Assembly: GCA_002946415.1 (NCBI GenBank)
Contig: NJPS01000036.1
Coordinates: 25,008-89,007 of the forward strand
From: Rutstroemia sp. NJR-2017a BVV2
Taxonomy: Eukaryota; Ascomycota; Leotiomycetes; Helotiales; Rutstroemiaceae
DNA: 64,000 nt
Direction: 5' to 3'
In this document: positions 23,146-33,374 of the stretch, one piece after another
Layout of the letters: every line of letters begins with the position of its first letter
Numbering within the stretch: position 1 is the first letter of the stretch
Notes under the pieces: generated by a model
Databases searched by the model: none
What the model saw: only the letters and a program-made list of their open reading frames with translations
What the model was told of the DNA's origin: nothing
Translations under genes and position numbers: made by a program

Positions 23146-24232
23146 ATGACACAAAAAGTATTGGTACATGGTACAACTGGTAAGACTAGTAGCGAGATAC
23201 TAGATGGTCTGTTAATAGATAGAAGCTTTATGGGTCCTTCCAATCTGAAGAAACGTTCAAACTCATTTCAAATCAGGACGTCGCTGCTCTGGTACGCTCA
23301 CAGTCATTGCAAAAGCCAGCCACGAAACAGTTACAACCCAGAGGGGTTGAGGTGATCGTTGGTGATCTCGACAAGCAGACTGTAGAGGATATTGCAGAGC
23401 TTCTGGCGGGATTCGATGTTATCATCAGCACAGTAGCGACAACTGGGCAGCTAGATCAACTCAAACTTATTGATGCTGCAGCCATGGCAGGAATCAAGAG
23501 GTTTGTTCCCTGTGGTTTCACTTCGATTTCGCCACCAGGTGGCGTAATGAGCTTGATTCGAAATGAGAAGGAGAAGACCCATGAAAGAATTTGGTACCAC
23601 CATCTACCTTACACAATCATTGACTCAGGTACTTGGTTTCAAATATCTTTTCCCGTACTACCTTCGGGAAAGGTTGACTATGCGTATATGGGAGATGGCA
23701 ACACACTTATTGCTGATGGCACTGCTCGGAGTCTGATGATTGACAAGGGGGACATTGGGAAACTTACAGCAAGGGTCATCAAAGATGATCGCACACTCAA
23801 TAAACGCGTGTTCTTCAACGCGGATTCATCTTCACAGAACGAGATATATGCTTTGATGGAAAAGAAGAGTGGAGAAAAGATTGACGCACTGCATGTAAGT
23901 TTCTGCCCACATACACAACCGTGACGTAACACTGATAATAGCAGGCAACCCACGATGAACTCTGGGCCAAAATGTATGCCGCACGAGTTGTCGCTGCAGA
24001 AAATCCATCCGATTCTAGACTGCGTTTTGCGGCTATCAGCGCCGAATACTCGGTTTGTAAGTATGTCAGACAAGACAACACTCCAGAAAATACGAGATAT
24101 TTGGGATATCTTGATTCGAGGGTACTATATCCGGATTTCATGCCAAAGACGTTTTCGGCGTTTCTTGACGAGTTGCTAGCTGGAAAAGCCAAACAGCTTT
24201 ACCGCGAAAAGCTTCAGTTCATGAAGAAGTAG
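23146..24232 (+). pseudogene. NmrA/isoflavone-reductase-like NAD(P)-binding protein, early frameshift
   Basis: The start MTQKVLVHGTTGKTSSEIL matches the Rossmann glycine loop (V-x-G-A-T-G-x-x-G) of NmrA-like reductases, with some loop residues changed (GTTGKTS). The frame shifts once near 23231. From there it reads VAALVR, GVEVIVGDLDK, AGFDVIISTVATTGQLDQ, KRFVPCGFTSISPPGGVM and LPYTIIDSGTWFQISFPVLP, all family hallmarks. An intron at 23895-23941 (or 23944) leads to a 96-codon last exon ending LYREKLQFMKK and three consecutive TAG codons. Such enzymes are cytosolic oxidoreductases or redox sensors, often in secondary-metabolism or aromatic-catabolism clusters. No other cluster enzyme is visible. 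The frameshift probably inactivates it. Confidence 0.75.
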
Positions 24233-24293
24233 TAGTAGCTAGATCATGTTCTCAGACAATACAAAGATCTCTCCGTTGCTTTCGGTCCAGTGA

Positions 24294-25083
24294 TTACATT
24301 AGTGAGATGACGGCGGTGATGTGCCCCACCAAGATCGTCACCCGCCGAGGTACCGACCCGCGTGGCGATCTTGCATGAATCTGCATGCCACATAGCCGCT
24401 CAAGGCTATTGAAGATCTCCCGCCAAGTAGAACGCCCTACGAGCTCGGCTAAGAGTCTTTTATAAGTTTTAGGAATAAAGTAAGCTCGGTGGTACAGCTG
24501 TAGCACAGACGCACGATTCGCTTCTCTAAAAAGGCTGGGAATATCATCTGGTCGTCTCTTATCATCTGAATTGGAGTCCTTTCTTCTATGGAATAGCAAG
24601 GTTGGAATACAGACAGAGAAGGATATAATTTTACCATTTGCTAAGACGACGCAGACTAGCGAATCAACTTGCAAAAGCTTGCTTCCTTTCCAACAGTCCT
24701 CTCGCTGCTTCATGGATTTATTGCTGATTTGGGGAGGTTGGTCGAATTCTGCTATAACTTGTAAACCTTTTCTGCGATCTACAAACATACGGAAAAGCGG
24801 ACGTTGTGATAGATGAGCTTCCGAACGCCTTGTTGACCTTGGTGGGTTGGTACATTACGGTTGGGATGTTTTAGTCTCGTAACCTCTTCACGCACTGCAT
24901 CTCGTAGTTGTCCCACTATATCTTCGCGGAGGAGTCGGAATTGTCTGTCCAGAAGTCCGGCAAGGCCTGACAGGTGGTATTGTGTTGAGTCGACCAATAG
25001 GAGGTATTCCTGTCGTGAGGAAGCGATCTCTTACGCTGTGGGGAGGATCTGGATATCGGCGATACCCATATAGTCATTATCGT
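24294..25083 (-). pseudogene. N-terminal fragment of an NFX1-type zinc-finger helicase-like gene
   Basis: The minus strand reads ILPTA-stop-EIASSRQEYL, then HLSGLAGLLDRQFRLLREDI and VGQLRDAVREEVTRL. I associate this with the region before the helicase domain of fungal ZNFX1/NFX1-type P-loop proteins. After a frameshift near 24785 it continues as DRRKGLQVIAEFDQPPQ, REDCWKGSKLLQVDSLVC and NGKIISFSVC, then ends without any helicase motifs. The fragment is truncated at both ends. Its 5' edge touches the hairpin at 25085, and it seems to have been moved here with the inserted block. The family assignment is from memory. Confidence 0.5.
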
Positions 25084-25084
25084 A

Positions 25085-25140
25085 TCGAGCACCGTTGTTA
25101 GAGAGATTTCCAGGCAAGTCTCTCTAACAACAGTGCTCGA
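25085..25140. repeat. Hairpin at the junction with the NLR tail
   Basis: The left arm, TCGAGCACCGTTGTTAGAGA then GAT (25085-25107), is almost the exact reverse complement of the right arm at 25117-25140, with a loop of about 9 nt. NLR homology resumes at the next base (25141), so the hairpin marks the right edge of the 5-kb interruption. Confidence 0.8.
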
Positions 25141-25623
25141 CTATATTGCTCAGGCCTTTTCTTTGCTCCAGAAAAGAGTATCATTCGAGAAACATTTCGA
25201 GAATATATCCCCAGTTGGATTTATAAAATATCAAGAACACGATCAAATTGGAGTGCTGTCCTCCAAACTCTCGAGGGTCATTCGGGCTCGGTTAGGTCAG
25301 TCGCCTTTTCGCCGGACAGCAAGGTGGTAGCTTCAAGCTCTAGCGATGAAACGATCCGGCTCTAGGACACAGCAACAGGCGAGCACCTCCAAACTCTCGA
25401 GGGTCATTCGAGCTTAAAGGCATCCTCAGCCTTTGAACAGTACTCTATATCAAACCATTGGATAACTGAAAAGACAGATGGAGAAATGCGAAATATTCTT
25501 TGGCTACCTCCAGATTATCGACCATTGAGTATATCTTTTTGTAAGGGAATTATAGTTATAGGTAGTTCCTCTGGAAGCGTTTTCTTTCTGAAACTTGAGC
25601 ATAGAAATTTCATATCTAGGTAA
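25141..25623 (+). pseudogene. Displaced 3' part of a NACHT-WD40 NLR
   Basis: One frame (161 codons) reads LYCSGLFFAPEKSIIRETF, the typical linker after NACHT, then NWSAVLQTLEGHSGSVRSVA and FSPDSKVVASSSSDETIRL. There the WD40 Trp-Asp becomes TAG-Asp (TGG to TAG). After TATGEHLQTLEGHS the repeat array is cut short and the C-terminal cap appears: WITEKTDGEMRNILWLPPDY, RPLSISFCKG and IGSSSGSVFFLK. This is the sequence the NLR at 18223-20115 lacks, on the same strand, so it is probably its own tail. Only about one and a half WD40 repeats remain. Confidence 0.75.
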
Positions 25624-25802
25624 TTATTGCTATCAGTATATCCACTAGTTATTATACTATTTGTGTATTTAGTATAATTTTCTTTTCTTTTCTCTCTCTC
25701 TCTAATAGAGAGGTTGGGGGAGGCTTGTGAATAAATAGACTTTCTATTTGCCACCCTAGTTCTAGTATGTTCTATCTAAGGTCATATAGCAGTTCTATTG
25801 TA

Positions 25803-26002
25803 CTTCGTTATAGGCCAAATAAAACCAAACAGTGGGTCTTATAGCATTTGTAGTGGTTAATACTATCTTGGTAAAAGATATAACGAAACAGGATTGATTT
25901 GGGGTATTAAAGCTCTCTATCAGCTTATAATACTACTATATCAAGTATCGTGCTAGAAGATTCGAGGACCCACTGTTTGGTTTTATTCGGCCTATAACGA
26001 AG
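25803..26002. mobile_element. 200-bp MITE with 36-bp terminal inverted repeats and TA duplication
   Basis: The ends read CTTCGTTATAGGCCAAATAA and, as reverse complement of the right end, CTTCGTTATAGGCCGAATAA, continuing to GGGTC: about 35 of 36 match. TA flanks both sides (25801-25802 and 26003-26004). No coding capacity. It is probably mobilised by a Tc1/mariner-type transposase encoded elsewhere. Confidence 0.9.
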
Positions 26003-26294
26003 TATAAAGAAACATAAAGAATTTTTCCAGTTGACCTAACTTAGTTGAGATCCATAGCAGGATTACTATATACTTCATGTTTCAGCTATACGGGTATTGG
26101 GAAAATTTAATATCAAATCTAGGCTGGGTCAAATATGTACTTGATCTTTGTTATTCCTGGCTACTCCCAGAATTATACTACTACGTACAGATAAGCTCAT
26201 ATACAAATATACCAACATATGGCATATACTACGGTATTTGGCGTAATTGTTACACCAAGATTTCTAGAGAATTCTATACAAACTAGGGAGTATA

Positions 26295-26451
26295 CTTTGG
26301 TACTCAGGGGAATAAAGGTTAAAATTATTCTCGTAGATTCTATCAACAAGGGTACTTTTATCGAATCAGATCGTCAAAATCCTACAATTGTGGAGAATTT
26401 TAACAACAACCAGGGGTATATATATTAACCTTTATTCCCCCGGGTACGAAG
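26295..26451 (+). mobile_element. 157-bp MITE, copy 1
   Basis: The ends CTTTGGTACTCAGGGGAATA and (reverse complement of the right end) CTTCGTACCCGGGGGAATAA share a ~27-bp terminal inverted repeat finishing in AAAGGTTAA. TA flanks both sides. The whole element reappears in opposite orientation at 26733-26889. Confidence 0.9.
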
Positions 26452-26732
26452 TATTATCCACACACATATATTCTAGCCAACAGGATCCAGAGAATTCAGT
26501 GATATAAGGCTAGTCAAACTCCCTTGATTGATCTATCTTGGCATACGAATTACCCCTGTAGTATAGTACACCTAGAAGTAGGCCTGGGCCTAGAACATAT
26601 ACAACATGGTTTAGAGAACAGCACTGCCATTACATAGTTCTACATTCCAGGCCCAGTTCCAGTGACCCAGAGCGTTCCTTGGAAAGGACTACCAATAAAT
26701 GAATAATATCTAACAGTTCCATAGTATACTTA

Positions 26733-26889
26733 CTTCGTACCCGGGAGAATAAAGGTTAATACATATACTCCCGGTTGTTGTTAAAATTCTCCACAATTGT
26801 AGGATTTTGACGATCTGATTCGATAAAAGCACCCTTGTTGATAGAATCTACGAGAATAATTTTAACCTTTATTCCCCCGAGTACCAAAG
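26733..26889 (-). mobile_element. 157-bp MITE, copy 2, inverted relative to copy 1
   Basis: Same length and over 90 percent identical by eye to the reverse complement of 26295-26451, with its own TA flanks (26731-26732 and 26890-26891). The 281 bp between the two copies is unrelated sequence. Confidence 0.9.
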
Positions 26890-26988
26890 TACAAATCTAT
26901 ACCCAGCTGTCCAACTTCTGAATCACATATTAGAGTATAGACTCGACGAAAGATTCCACAAGATTGGCCTATTAACTTCCTAATATAA

Positions 26989-27990
26989 TTACTTTTTGAG
27001 TTTCGTAGAGTACTGCACCTGAATCGCCACTGGAGTTCGATGCGGAAGGGCATGATGTATCTCCTTCCAGAAGCAACCGTCCTTCTTCATTCTAAGTATT
27101 GTTTTATATTCCTTCGGTTTCCATGGAATACATTTTGTCTTAGCTCGTAGTCTTGCTGACTGTATCTTGGAATATATAATATTGCAAGTATTTGAGGCCT
27201 CTGCAGGTGTTGTCAGTCGAGAACCAATATTCAATGCTTCAGAAAGTATTGGGAGATACAGATACTCTAGAATATATTGTAGCTGAAACTCAAGATTGTA
27301 TATTGTATCATTTCCAATTTTCGTATACTTAAGAAAGCCTTGGAATAGCCATTCGTAATATTCATCGATTGGTGCCGATTCTACTATAACAGAGGGATTT
27401 GAAGAGGTTTGTGGAGAATGATAGTTGTCATCTATAGGTGTTGGTGAATATCCATTGCGGTCTTGGCACTATACTTCATCCACTTCAAATTGCGTGGTTG
27501 AAGATGGAGTAAGGATGTAATAATCGGGGGATGATACTGGGACGTTATTTGTAGGCAGTGAATAAAGCTTTCGGCGTTTTGCAGGTTGTAGATCCTCGTT
27601 ATTCTCATTATCACTGTCGATCTCAGTCTCGAATAAATGCAACTGCTTCCTTTCTTTTTACTTATTATCATCTTTGTTCTACTGGTGCTGATGCTTTTGG
27701 AACTTATCTTCTCGAAAATGACCCGAAGAACCATATCTAAGCTCCTCTGATCTGCTATAGTTGGAAGTGCTTTGATGGTGTTCCCAATCAGTCTGAGGAT
27801 ACGATAGCTCAGCAGAGCCATAGGAATATAAAGACAAGGGAGACATAGCTAATAATTCCTCTTGTTCGTCGGACACTGGAAACAGGCCTATTTCATAGCC
27901 AAAGGCACTTCCCTGGTTTGATTTTCCATTTTCTACAGCCAATAGAACAGGAAGGTTATAGTATAAGGATATCCCAGATCTGTACTGCAC
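26989..27990 (-). pseudogene. Modular nuclear-type protein B: shared 'EYYEWLFQGFLK' block plus SANT/Myb-like C-terminus
   Basis: One 334-codon minus-strand frame is interrupted only by three TAG/TAA codons (27679, about 27661 and about 27470). It has an acidic, Ser-rich N-terminus with SEELRYGSSG and a basic QPAKRRKL stretch that could be a nuclear signal. A central block reads DEYYEWLFQGFLKYTKIGND and then YNLEFQLQ. The C-terminus reads IPWKPKEYKTILRMKKDGCF then WKEIHHALPHRT, a SANT/Myb-like helix-turn-helix of the kind ending RTP-x-AIQV-x-YSTKL. It is a tandem paralogue of the gene at 28185. The likely role is DNA or chromatin binding, possibly encoded by or derived from a mobile element. 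MITE copy 2 lies 100 bp beyond its 3' end. Confidence 0.6.
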
Positions 27991-28184
27991 AACTTCATCG
28001 TTGATATACAGATCTGTATCGCTTTGTGCAGATTGAGGAGAGTTGTCGCAATAACAAGGTTGGTGTTGAGAAGCTTATATATACTACATATTTGCTCTTT
28101 ATCATTTCGCAAAAATCGTATTTGTTAAACTTGTGAACAAAAGCTGATTACCTACTAGCCCCGATAAATGATCAGATCATTACA

Positions 28185-30406
28185 TTATAATCCCCTTCGA
28201 AAAAAGCTTGCCCTCGAATATTGGGACATTTCCTTGCTTCCATTTAGCTCGTCGTAATTGTCTACCCCATCTTCCCACTTCCTAATCCATTTCAAAAGGT
28301 TCTCTGGTGGCCCGGGCAAATTCGGATGAGCCAAATAGAAATCTCGAATTTTATGAGGTGAATATTTGAAATCTGAGGCCGGGTAATACTTCGGGTCCTT
28401 ATCGACACCTACCCAATCTGCCCTATATTCCAGCTTATTGTCCTTCTTCCGTACCGCCCGAATAGTATCTACTTCCCATTCATCTTCACCGGTAACATTG
28501 ACTATATTGGAAGCGTCAGTTATCGCATTATTGGCGTTTATACCCAAGGTTTTGGAAAAGATAGAAGCGTGAAGACATTCCGGAACATGATTCAACTGTA
28601 AAGTGATTTCGCATATTGTTTTGTTTTCGATTATAGCACATTTTATAAGACCTTGAAATAGCCATTCGTGATATTCGGCTATCGATACAGATTCGATCAT
28701 ATCGCAGGACTTTCGAAAGGGGTTGGAAGTATGAGAACAGTTGTTTCGAGACTGCCTATGCTTCGTTTTGTGTTGTGTAGGTAAAGACAATGAACGGCTA
28801 TGACGCTGTCTAAGACGATCTTTGGGGTTATCCTTAGGAGCTAGTACTGAAGCGTTATCGAGAGACGATAGCTGTAGCTTTCGGCGTTTTGCAGGTTGTA
28901 GGGGGTTGTTATCTATACTGTTTGTATCAGAAATGTTATGCTCGAAGGGACAGCTTTCGTCGGTCTCATCCCGCTTCCGCTTTCCTCTATCCATCATATG
29001 ATAATTGTTATCATCCTCCTCTACCACCTCCCCTAGTACTTCTTCACATTGTTGCTGCTCTGACTAATCTTCATCGTAATGTTTTTGAGACGGAGAGCCA
29101 TCTCTGAGCTCTTCAGGTCCGCTATGAGTGATTACACTCTGCTTATACCCTGGGTCATTGTGAAGATATAATATCTCAGCGACGTGAGGTTGTAATATCT
29201 CCGCAACATGAGGATGAGAATATGGGGAGGTAAGAACAGTAGCTGGCTTTTCTTGCTTTCCAAAAGCTAAGAGCAAATCTATTCCATTTTTAGAAATGTC
29301 CTTGTTCTCCCTTTCTTCACTGTTCTCATCCAATATTGTAAGCAAAGGGTACGGTAATGCTATCTCGGATACGCTATATTTGGATTTATCATTTCCAAGC
29401 AGGCTGGTATGATTCTATGATGTTCTAGGGAAGTTCTAGTAAGAACAAGGCTGGTCCTGGCCAGATATAAAGGCTAAGGTATCCTGCTCAAGCAGAGGGT
29501 CCTCGTTTTCGAAACCGCCTTCTTCGACCTCCCACGAGTTCCCATGATCAAAGAAATAAGGTAAGGTAGAAACAGAAGCAGCTTGAAGATTGGGAATATC
29601 TGATTCATCATCTGCTAGAACCAGTGGTCTATCTGTATATAGTCAGGTGACTGCTTCTCATAATGATATATGGCTGATATATATACCTTGAGTGCCCCAG
29701 CTATTCTGATATCTTTCAGTCAAGACTTCCAGACTCGAAGGTGAATCTGTAATTTCCTTCATCTATGGGCAATCATTTGTTTTGCTCAAAGCTATATCCT
29801 CATCCCCTCGGGTTGTGTTATCCAGGCTCAAGTATTCCGGCATAATATCCTTCGTTCGTAGTACGGTGTACTGCAGCTCTTCAGCTATGAGAAGCTCGCA
29901 ATTTTTGTTGTTTTCTTTGTTGTACACCTTGTTATTGTCACTAAGGACGGTGGTAGTCCCTGCTCGGTTTCCCACAAGTTAGTCACTGTCGCTAAAAGCT
30001 GAAGACTTTGATATTAGAACATACCCAGAATTTCCGACCTGTAACCTGGATCTTCATCGGCTGATACTACTGCAACTGCTGCTTGTCGGATGTCGTCAAA
30101 TAGTACATCGTCTGGCTTGATACAATGGATCTTGTCGGGAATACTAGGTTCTTTCTGGGCAGGTATATGTTGGGTAGTTGCGCGTTTGTTTCGTGGAACA
30201 GTAGGTATATATTGATAGGGGATAGGATCAAAAGTAGCTATCTTGAATATATAGAAATAATTGATAATATTGAGGAAATTCTCTGCTATGTTAATTACAC
30301 AACTGGACTGTAAAAGGATAGTAGAAACGAGGAAATCGAAGAGGTTATATAGACTTTGTGTACTATTTTCGTAGAATGGAACTATGTTCTGCGATTCGTT
30401 ATACAC
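28185..30406 (-). pseudogene. Modular nuclear-type protein A: same central block plus chromodomain-like C-terminus
   Basis: The last exon runs in one frame from about 29640 to 28185. It contains LQPAKRRKLQL, the shared block AEYHEWLFQGLIKCAIIENK, and a chromodomain-like EWEVDTIRAV ... LEYRADWVG ... YYPASDF that continues as YSPHKIRDFYLAHPNLPGPP. In-frame TAGs occur at 29064 and two near 29425-29440. Upstream exons are likely, with introns near 29641-29690 and 29996-30027, reaching a weakly supported start at 30406. Chromodomains bind methyl-lysine on histones or occur in retroelement proteins. Paralogy with the gene at 26989 is clear from the N-terminal PEELRDGS and the PAKRRKL and EWLFQG blocks. 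The stops suggest a pseudogene. Confidence 0.6.
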
Positions 30407-30900
30407 TCTTACTATACTATCGCTCCCCCTTTTCCAACTTCCTTATCGTCAAAAATACCCTAGCGTTGATGCATCACCTATACCACAAAAATATATCCTG
30501 TAACTGCAGAGTATCATCAGTCCTATATTCTTATATCAAAGTAGCAACTATTACCACTCTCTTTCATAACCCTATCGGCCGATCTAAGCAGGATTTCTCG
30601 ATTGTCGGAGATACCGCGAATCTATACTACAGGATTCCCTATCTCAGCTTCAAAGTATGTAGACTGAGTCTGAGAGACCTTCCTCTTGTAGAAATGAGGC
30701 TATATAGCTGCAGATAGCTGTATATCCACTCTTGCAGCAATATATACTGTCCTGCCAGAAGTGCTGTATAAAGCCAAAAGTTCTCTTACAAGTTCCCATA
30801 CCATACTTCTGATATAGCTACAACTCTGACAAAATTCCTCACAAGGTTGTATAATCTGCCTACTTGTAACTATCTATATCTCTCTCTGTTTGTGATCTAG
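30407..30900. other. Intergenic, no supportable gene
   Basis: A plus-strand frame at 30358-30717 overlaps the 5' end of the chromodomain gene and has no motif. I treat it as chance. Confidence 0.4.
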
Positions 30901-31285
30901 CTCTCATACCGCCGGTGTTTCGTATTCGATTATCAGGAAGGCTAACCGAAGCTCTGAGGATACAATCTGCAACCTATCATAGTCAAAACAGCGGAAATCG
31001 GCCCTTCTCACCACAAATCAGGCTAGGTCGAGGTATATAGTATATATCATTATCTCTATAAAGGGAAGTTGCCGAGCTTCCTATCCTCGACACGTAATTG
31101 ATCTGCAGCGCAAGTAGGCAGTAGCTACCTATATCGTCGCGAGGTATTTTTGCTATTGGCTATATCGTGATGTGGTAGAAGTAAAGCCAAGGCGTAGCCA
31201 CTGCAGCTAGCATCACCAAAGGGCGCAGTTGTAAGGTTTGTGATGATATGACAGCGGGAAAGGGAGGCCAAGCTCGTATTTTGAC
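30901..31285 (+). repeat. Degenerate direct repeat, copy 1
   Basis: It shares ordered blocks with 31355-31690: an ACCGYCGGYGTTTCGTRTTCG block, a CCCTTCTCAYCACAAATCAG block, a GAGGTATTTTT-y-ATTGGC block and a TCACC-AAGGGC-GT-GTAAGG block. The intervening sequence has diverged. No coding function is seen. Confidence 0.65.
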
Positions 31286-31354
31286 AAATATAATACGATG
31301 GAAAAAAGGAAACCTGTCCCCTTGTAAATACCTACATCTCCTTACCTGCTTGCA

Positions 31355-31690
31355 ACCTGATGCTCAGACCGTCGGCGTTTCGTGTTCGGGAGCAAGCAAG
31401 GATGCTCGACAGGAATAAGCCCTTCTCATCACAAATCAGCCTAGGTCAAGGCATACAGCTCATACCCCTATCTCACGATGCAGAAAACTCACCAGGATCC
31501 GTCTCTCGATATGTCATTTATTCGCGGCGTAGCAACTATACTGCTGTGAGGTATTTTTTCGATTGGCCAAATCCCAATGCATGAATGCAAAGATATCTGC
31601 AGATAGAGTCACCGAAGGGCAGTATCGTAAGGATTATGACAGGAGGAAGAAACTGAGCTAAATTCCATATACGTATTTCAGCCAATAGAA
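31355..31690 (+). repeat. Degenerate direct repeat, copy 2
   Basis: Second copy of the sequence at 30901-31285, with the same block order and more balanced composition. A 74-codon frame (31360-31584) starts in it but has no motif. Confidence 0.65.
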
Positions 31691-32049
31691 TAAATTTAAA
31701 AATAACAATCGATATTGCAATTAGTGAAATATGTCGAGTTCAGAGGAGTAAACCGGGAATTGTGACTTTAGATGTATCGTATTCTCGAGGTTTTCAGCTG
31801 CAGCAAGGCCGATGTGAAGGGTATTCGAAGTGGGTCTATATAGAAGGGGTCGACAGTGTATAGCAGGGTATAGCGAAGTCGAATGACCAAGTAAAAGAGG
31901 GTTGAAAGAGAATTGAAAAGGATGAAAGTTAAAGAGAGGAGGATGTGCGATTTTTATAGATATTGAAAGCGGTAGCTGGTCCGTATACGTATCTTGCCTG
32001 ATACGGCGGCCGCTAAACTCGGGGGGGGAAGCACCGCGACTGAGATTAT
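31691..32049. other. Boundary of the AT-rich desert; weak minus-strand frame
   Basis: A 115-codon minus-strand frame (31721-32068) runs across the boundary with no motif and reads as low-complexity. A G-rich run (GGGGGGGG near 32020) directly precedes an abrupt drop in GC at about 32050. Confidence 0.4.
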
Positions 32050-32349
32050 ATAATAAATTTAATATCAAGTAATAATTATTTATATAAATTCTTAAGATCC
32101 TCTACTTTTGTTATTTCTATATATAATTTTGCTATATCTAGTAACTATATATTATATATTTTTAATTTAAATCCAAAACTAATATATATTAATATTATAT
32201 TTATTATTCTTATCTTAGTAATATTATATATAAACTATATAAATAATAATAACTTTGTTTAATTTATCTTATTAATAGTTAATATAATATTATAAATATT
32301 ATTTTATAATTTGATTTAAGTATTCTATTTAATTATCTATTTAAAAATG

Positions 32350-33189
32350 AAATATTATAAAAAGCTTTCTCTTGATTTCTAGTAAGATTATAAATATCTA
32401 TTAGAATTTTAAAATGAAAAATTTATTTTGATTTGAAATAATCTCTATAAATACTTTATATATATTAGCTACTATTTTTAGAAATATATAAACTAGATCT
32501 TTAGCTATACTATTTTCTTTATATAAAATTATATATCCAGATTTGGTTAATTAATCTATAATTACCAAAATAAAGTTATATATTATTTTTATAATTAGAT
32601 TTTTTAAGGATAATAATTTAATTATAAAATCTTATATAATGGATTTCTATAATTAAGTAAATATATTTAGAGTTTTGAACTAATTATATAAAATATATTA
32701 TAAGATTTTATTCTATATATAGATATTATAATTTCTAATAACTTCTTTAACTATCTTTCTTATTTATAGAAAATATAAGTTTATCTTAATTTTTATAAAT
32801 ATTTTGGTGATTCCTTAATAATTATATATTAGTAACTTATATTATTTTTAAGTAAATTCTTTTGTTAAAATTGAAAAAATATATATTTTCCTATAAAAAT
32901 ATATAATATTGTTTCTAATTATAAATTCTTTACTTAATTATTCTAATATTTATTTTATAGTTAAATTATTTTTATAGTATCTTTATATTTATTTCTTCAA
33001 ATAGTTATTATAAAGTGATATTATTATAATTAATTAAACTAAATTGAATATTAATAAATCTCTTTTTTAGCGAAATATAATATATAATTTATATATCTTA
33101 TTCTTTAAATATTCAGATTTCTTATTAAGTATATTAGTTCTAATATTTTCGTTTTCTTTAATATATAATATCTTGAAATTATATATAAT
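32350..33189 (-). mobile_element. Gypsy (Ty3) element, RNase-H tail and integrase part
   Basis: The minus strand reads FKILYIKENENIRTNILNKK near 33180-33110, the degraded FKI-YR-GxEN-xADALSRR linker after RNase H. The integrase core follows at about 32640-32380: ILVIID-stop-LTKSGYIILY, then EIKRKL (family VVDRFTK and GIKRKLST). It continues the Gypsy relic at 38815-39500, from which it is separated by the inserted Copia element. Confidence 0.7.
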
Positions 33190-33374
33190 TATTAGAAAAT
33201 AGATCCTAAGTAATATAGAAGTAGTAATATTGGATATAGATTAAGTTAACTAACTAGAAAAGAGTTTTTAAAGAAACTTAATTATCAAGATTTTTTAACT
33301 ATATATTTCGGAGCTTAGCTCTAGTATACTAGTAAATAGTTATATAGATTGATATACTTAGTTTACTTTCAATA
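33190..33374 (-). repeat. 3' LTR of the Copia element
   Basis: 185 bp, same length as 38625-38809 and similar with mainly transition differences. It ends (minus strand) ...CTATTTTCTAATA, probably from an original CA terminus. Confidence 0.85.

Noticed and set aside
23678..24192. Minus-strand frames of 131 and 125 codons over the NmrA-like gene
   Set aside because: Antisense shadows of a recognisable plus-strand gene.
25141..25623. A-to-I editing of UAG to UGG restoring the WD40 Trp
   Set aside because: Editing would fit this one site, but most other stops suit Gln rather than Trp, and the WD40 piece is truncated anyway.
31721..32068. 115-codon minus-strand frame
   Set aside because: Low-complexity, crosses the abrupt border into the AT-rich desert and has no motif.
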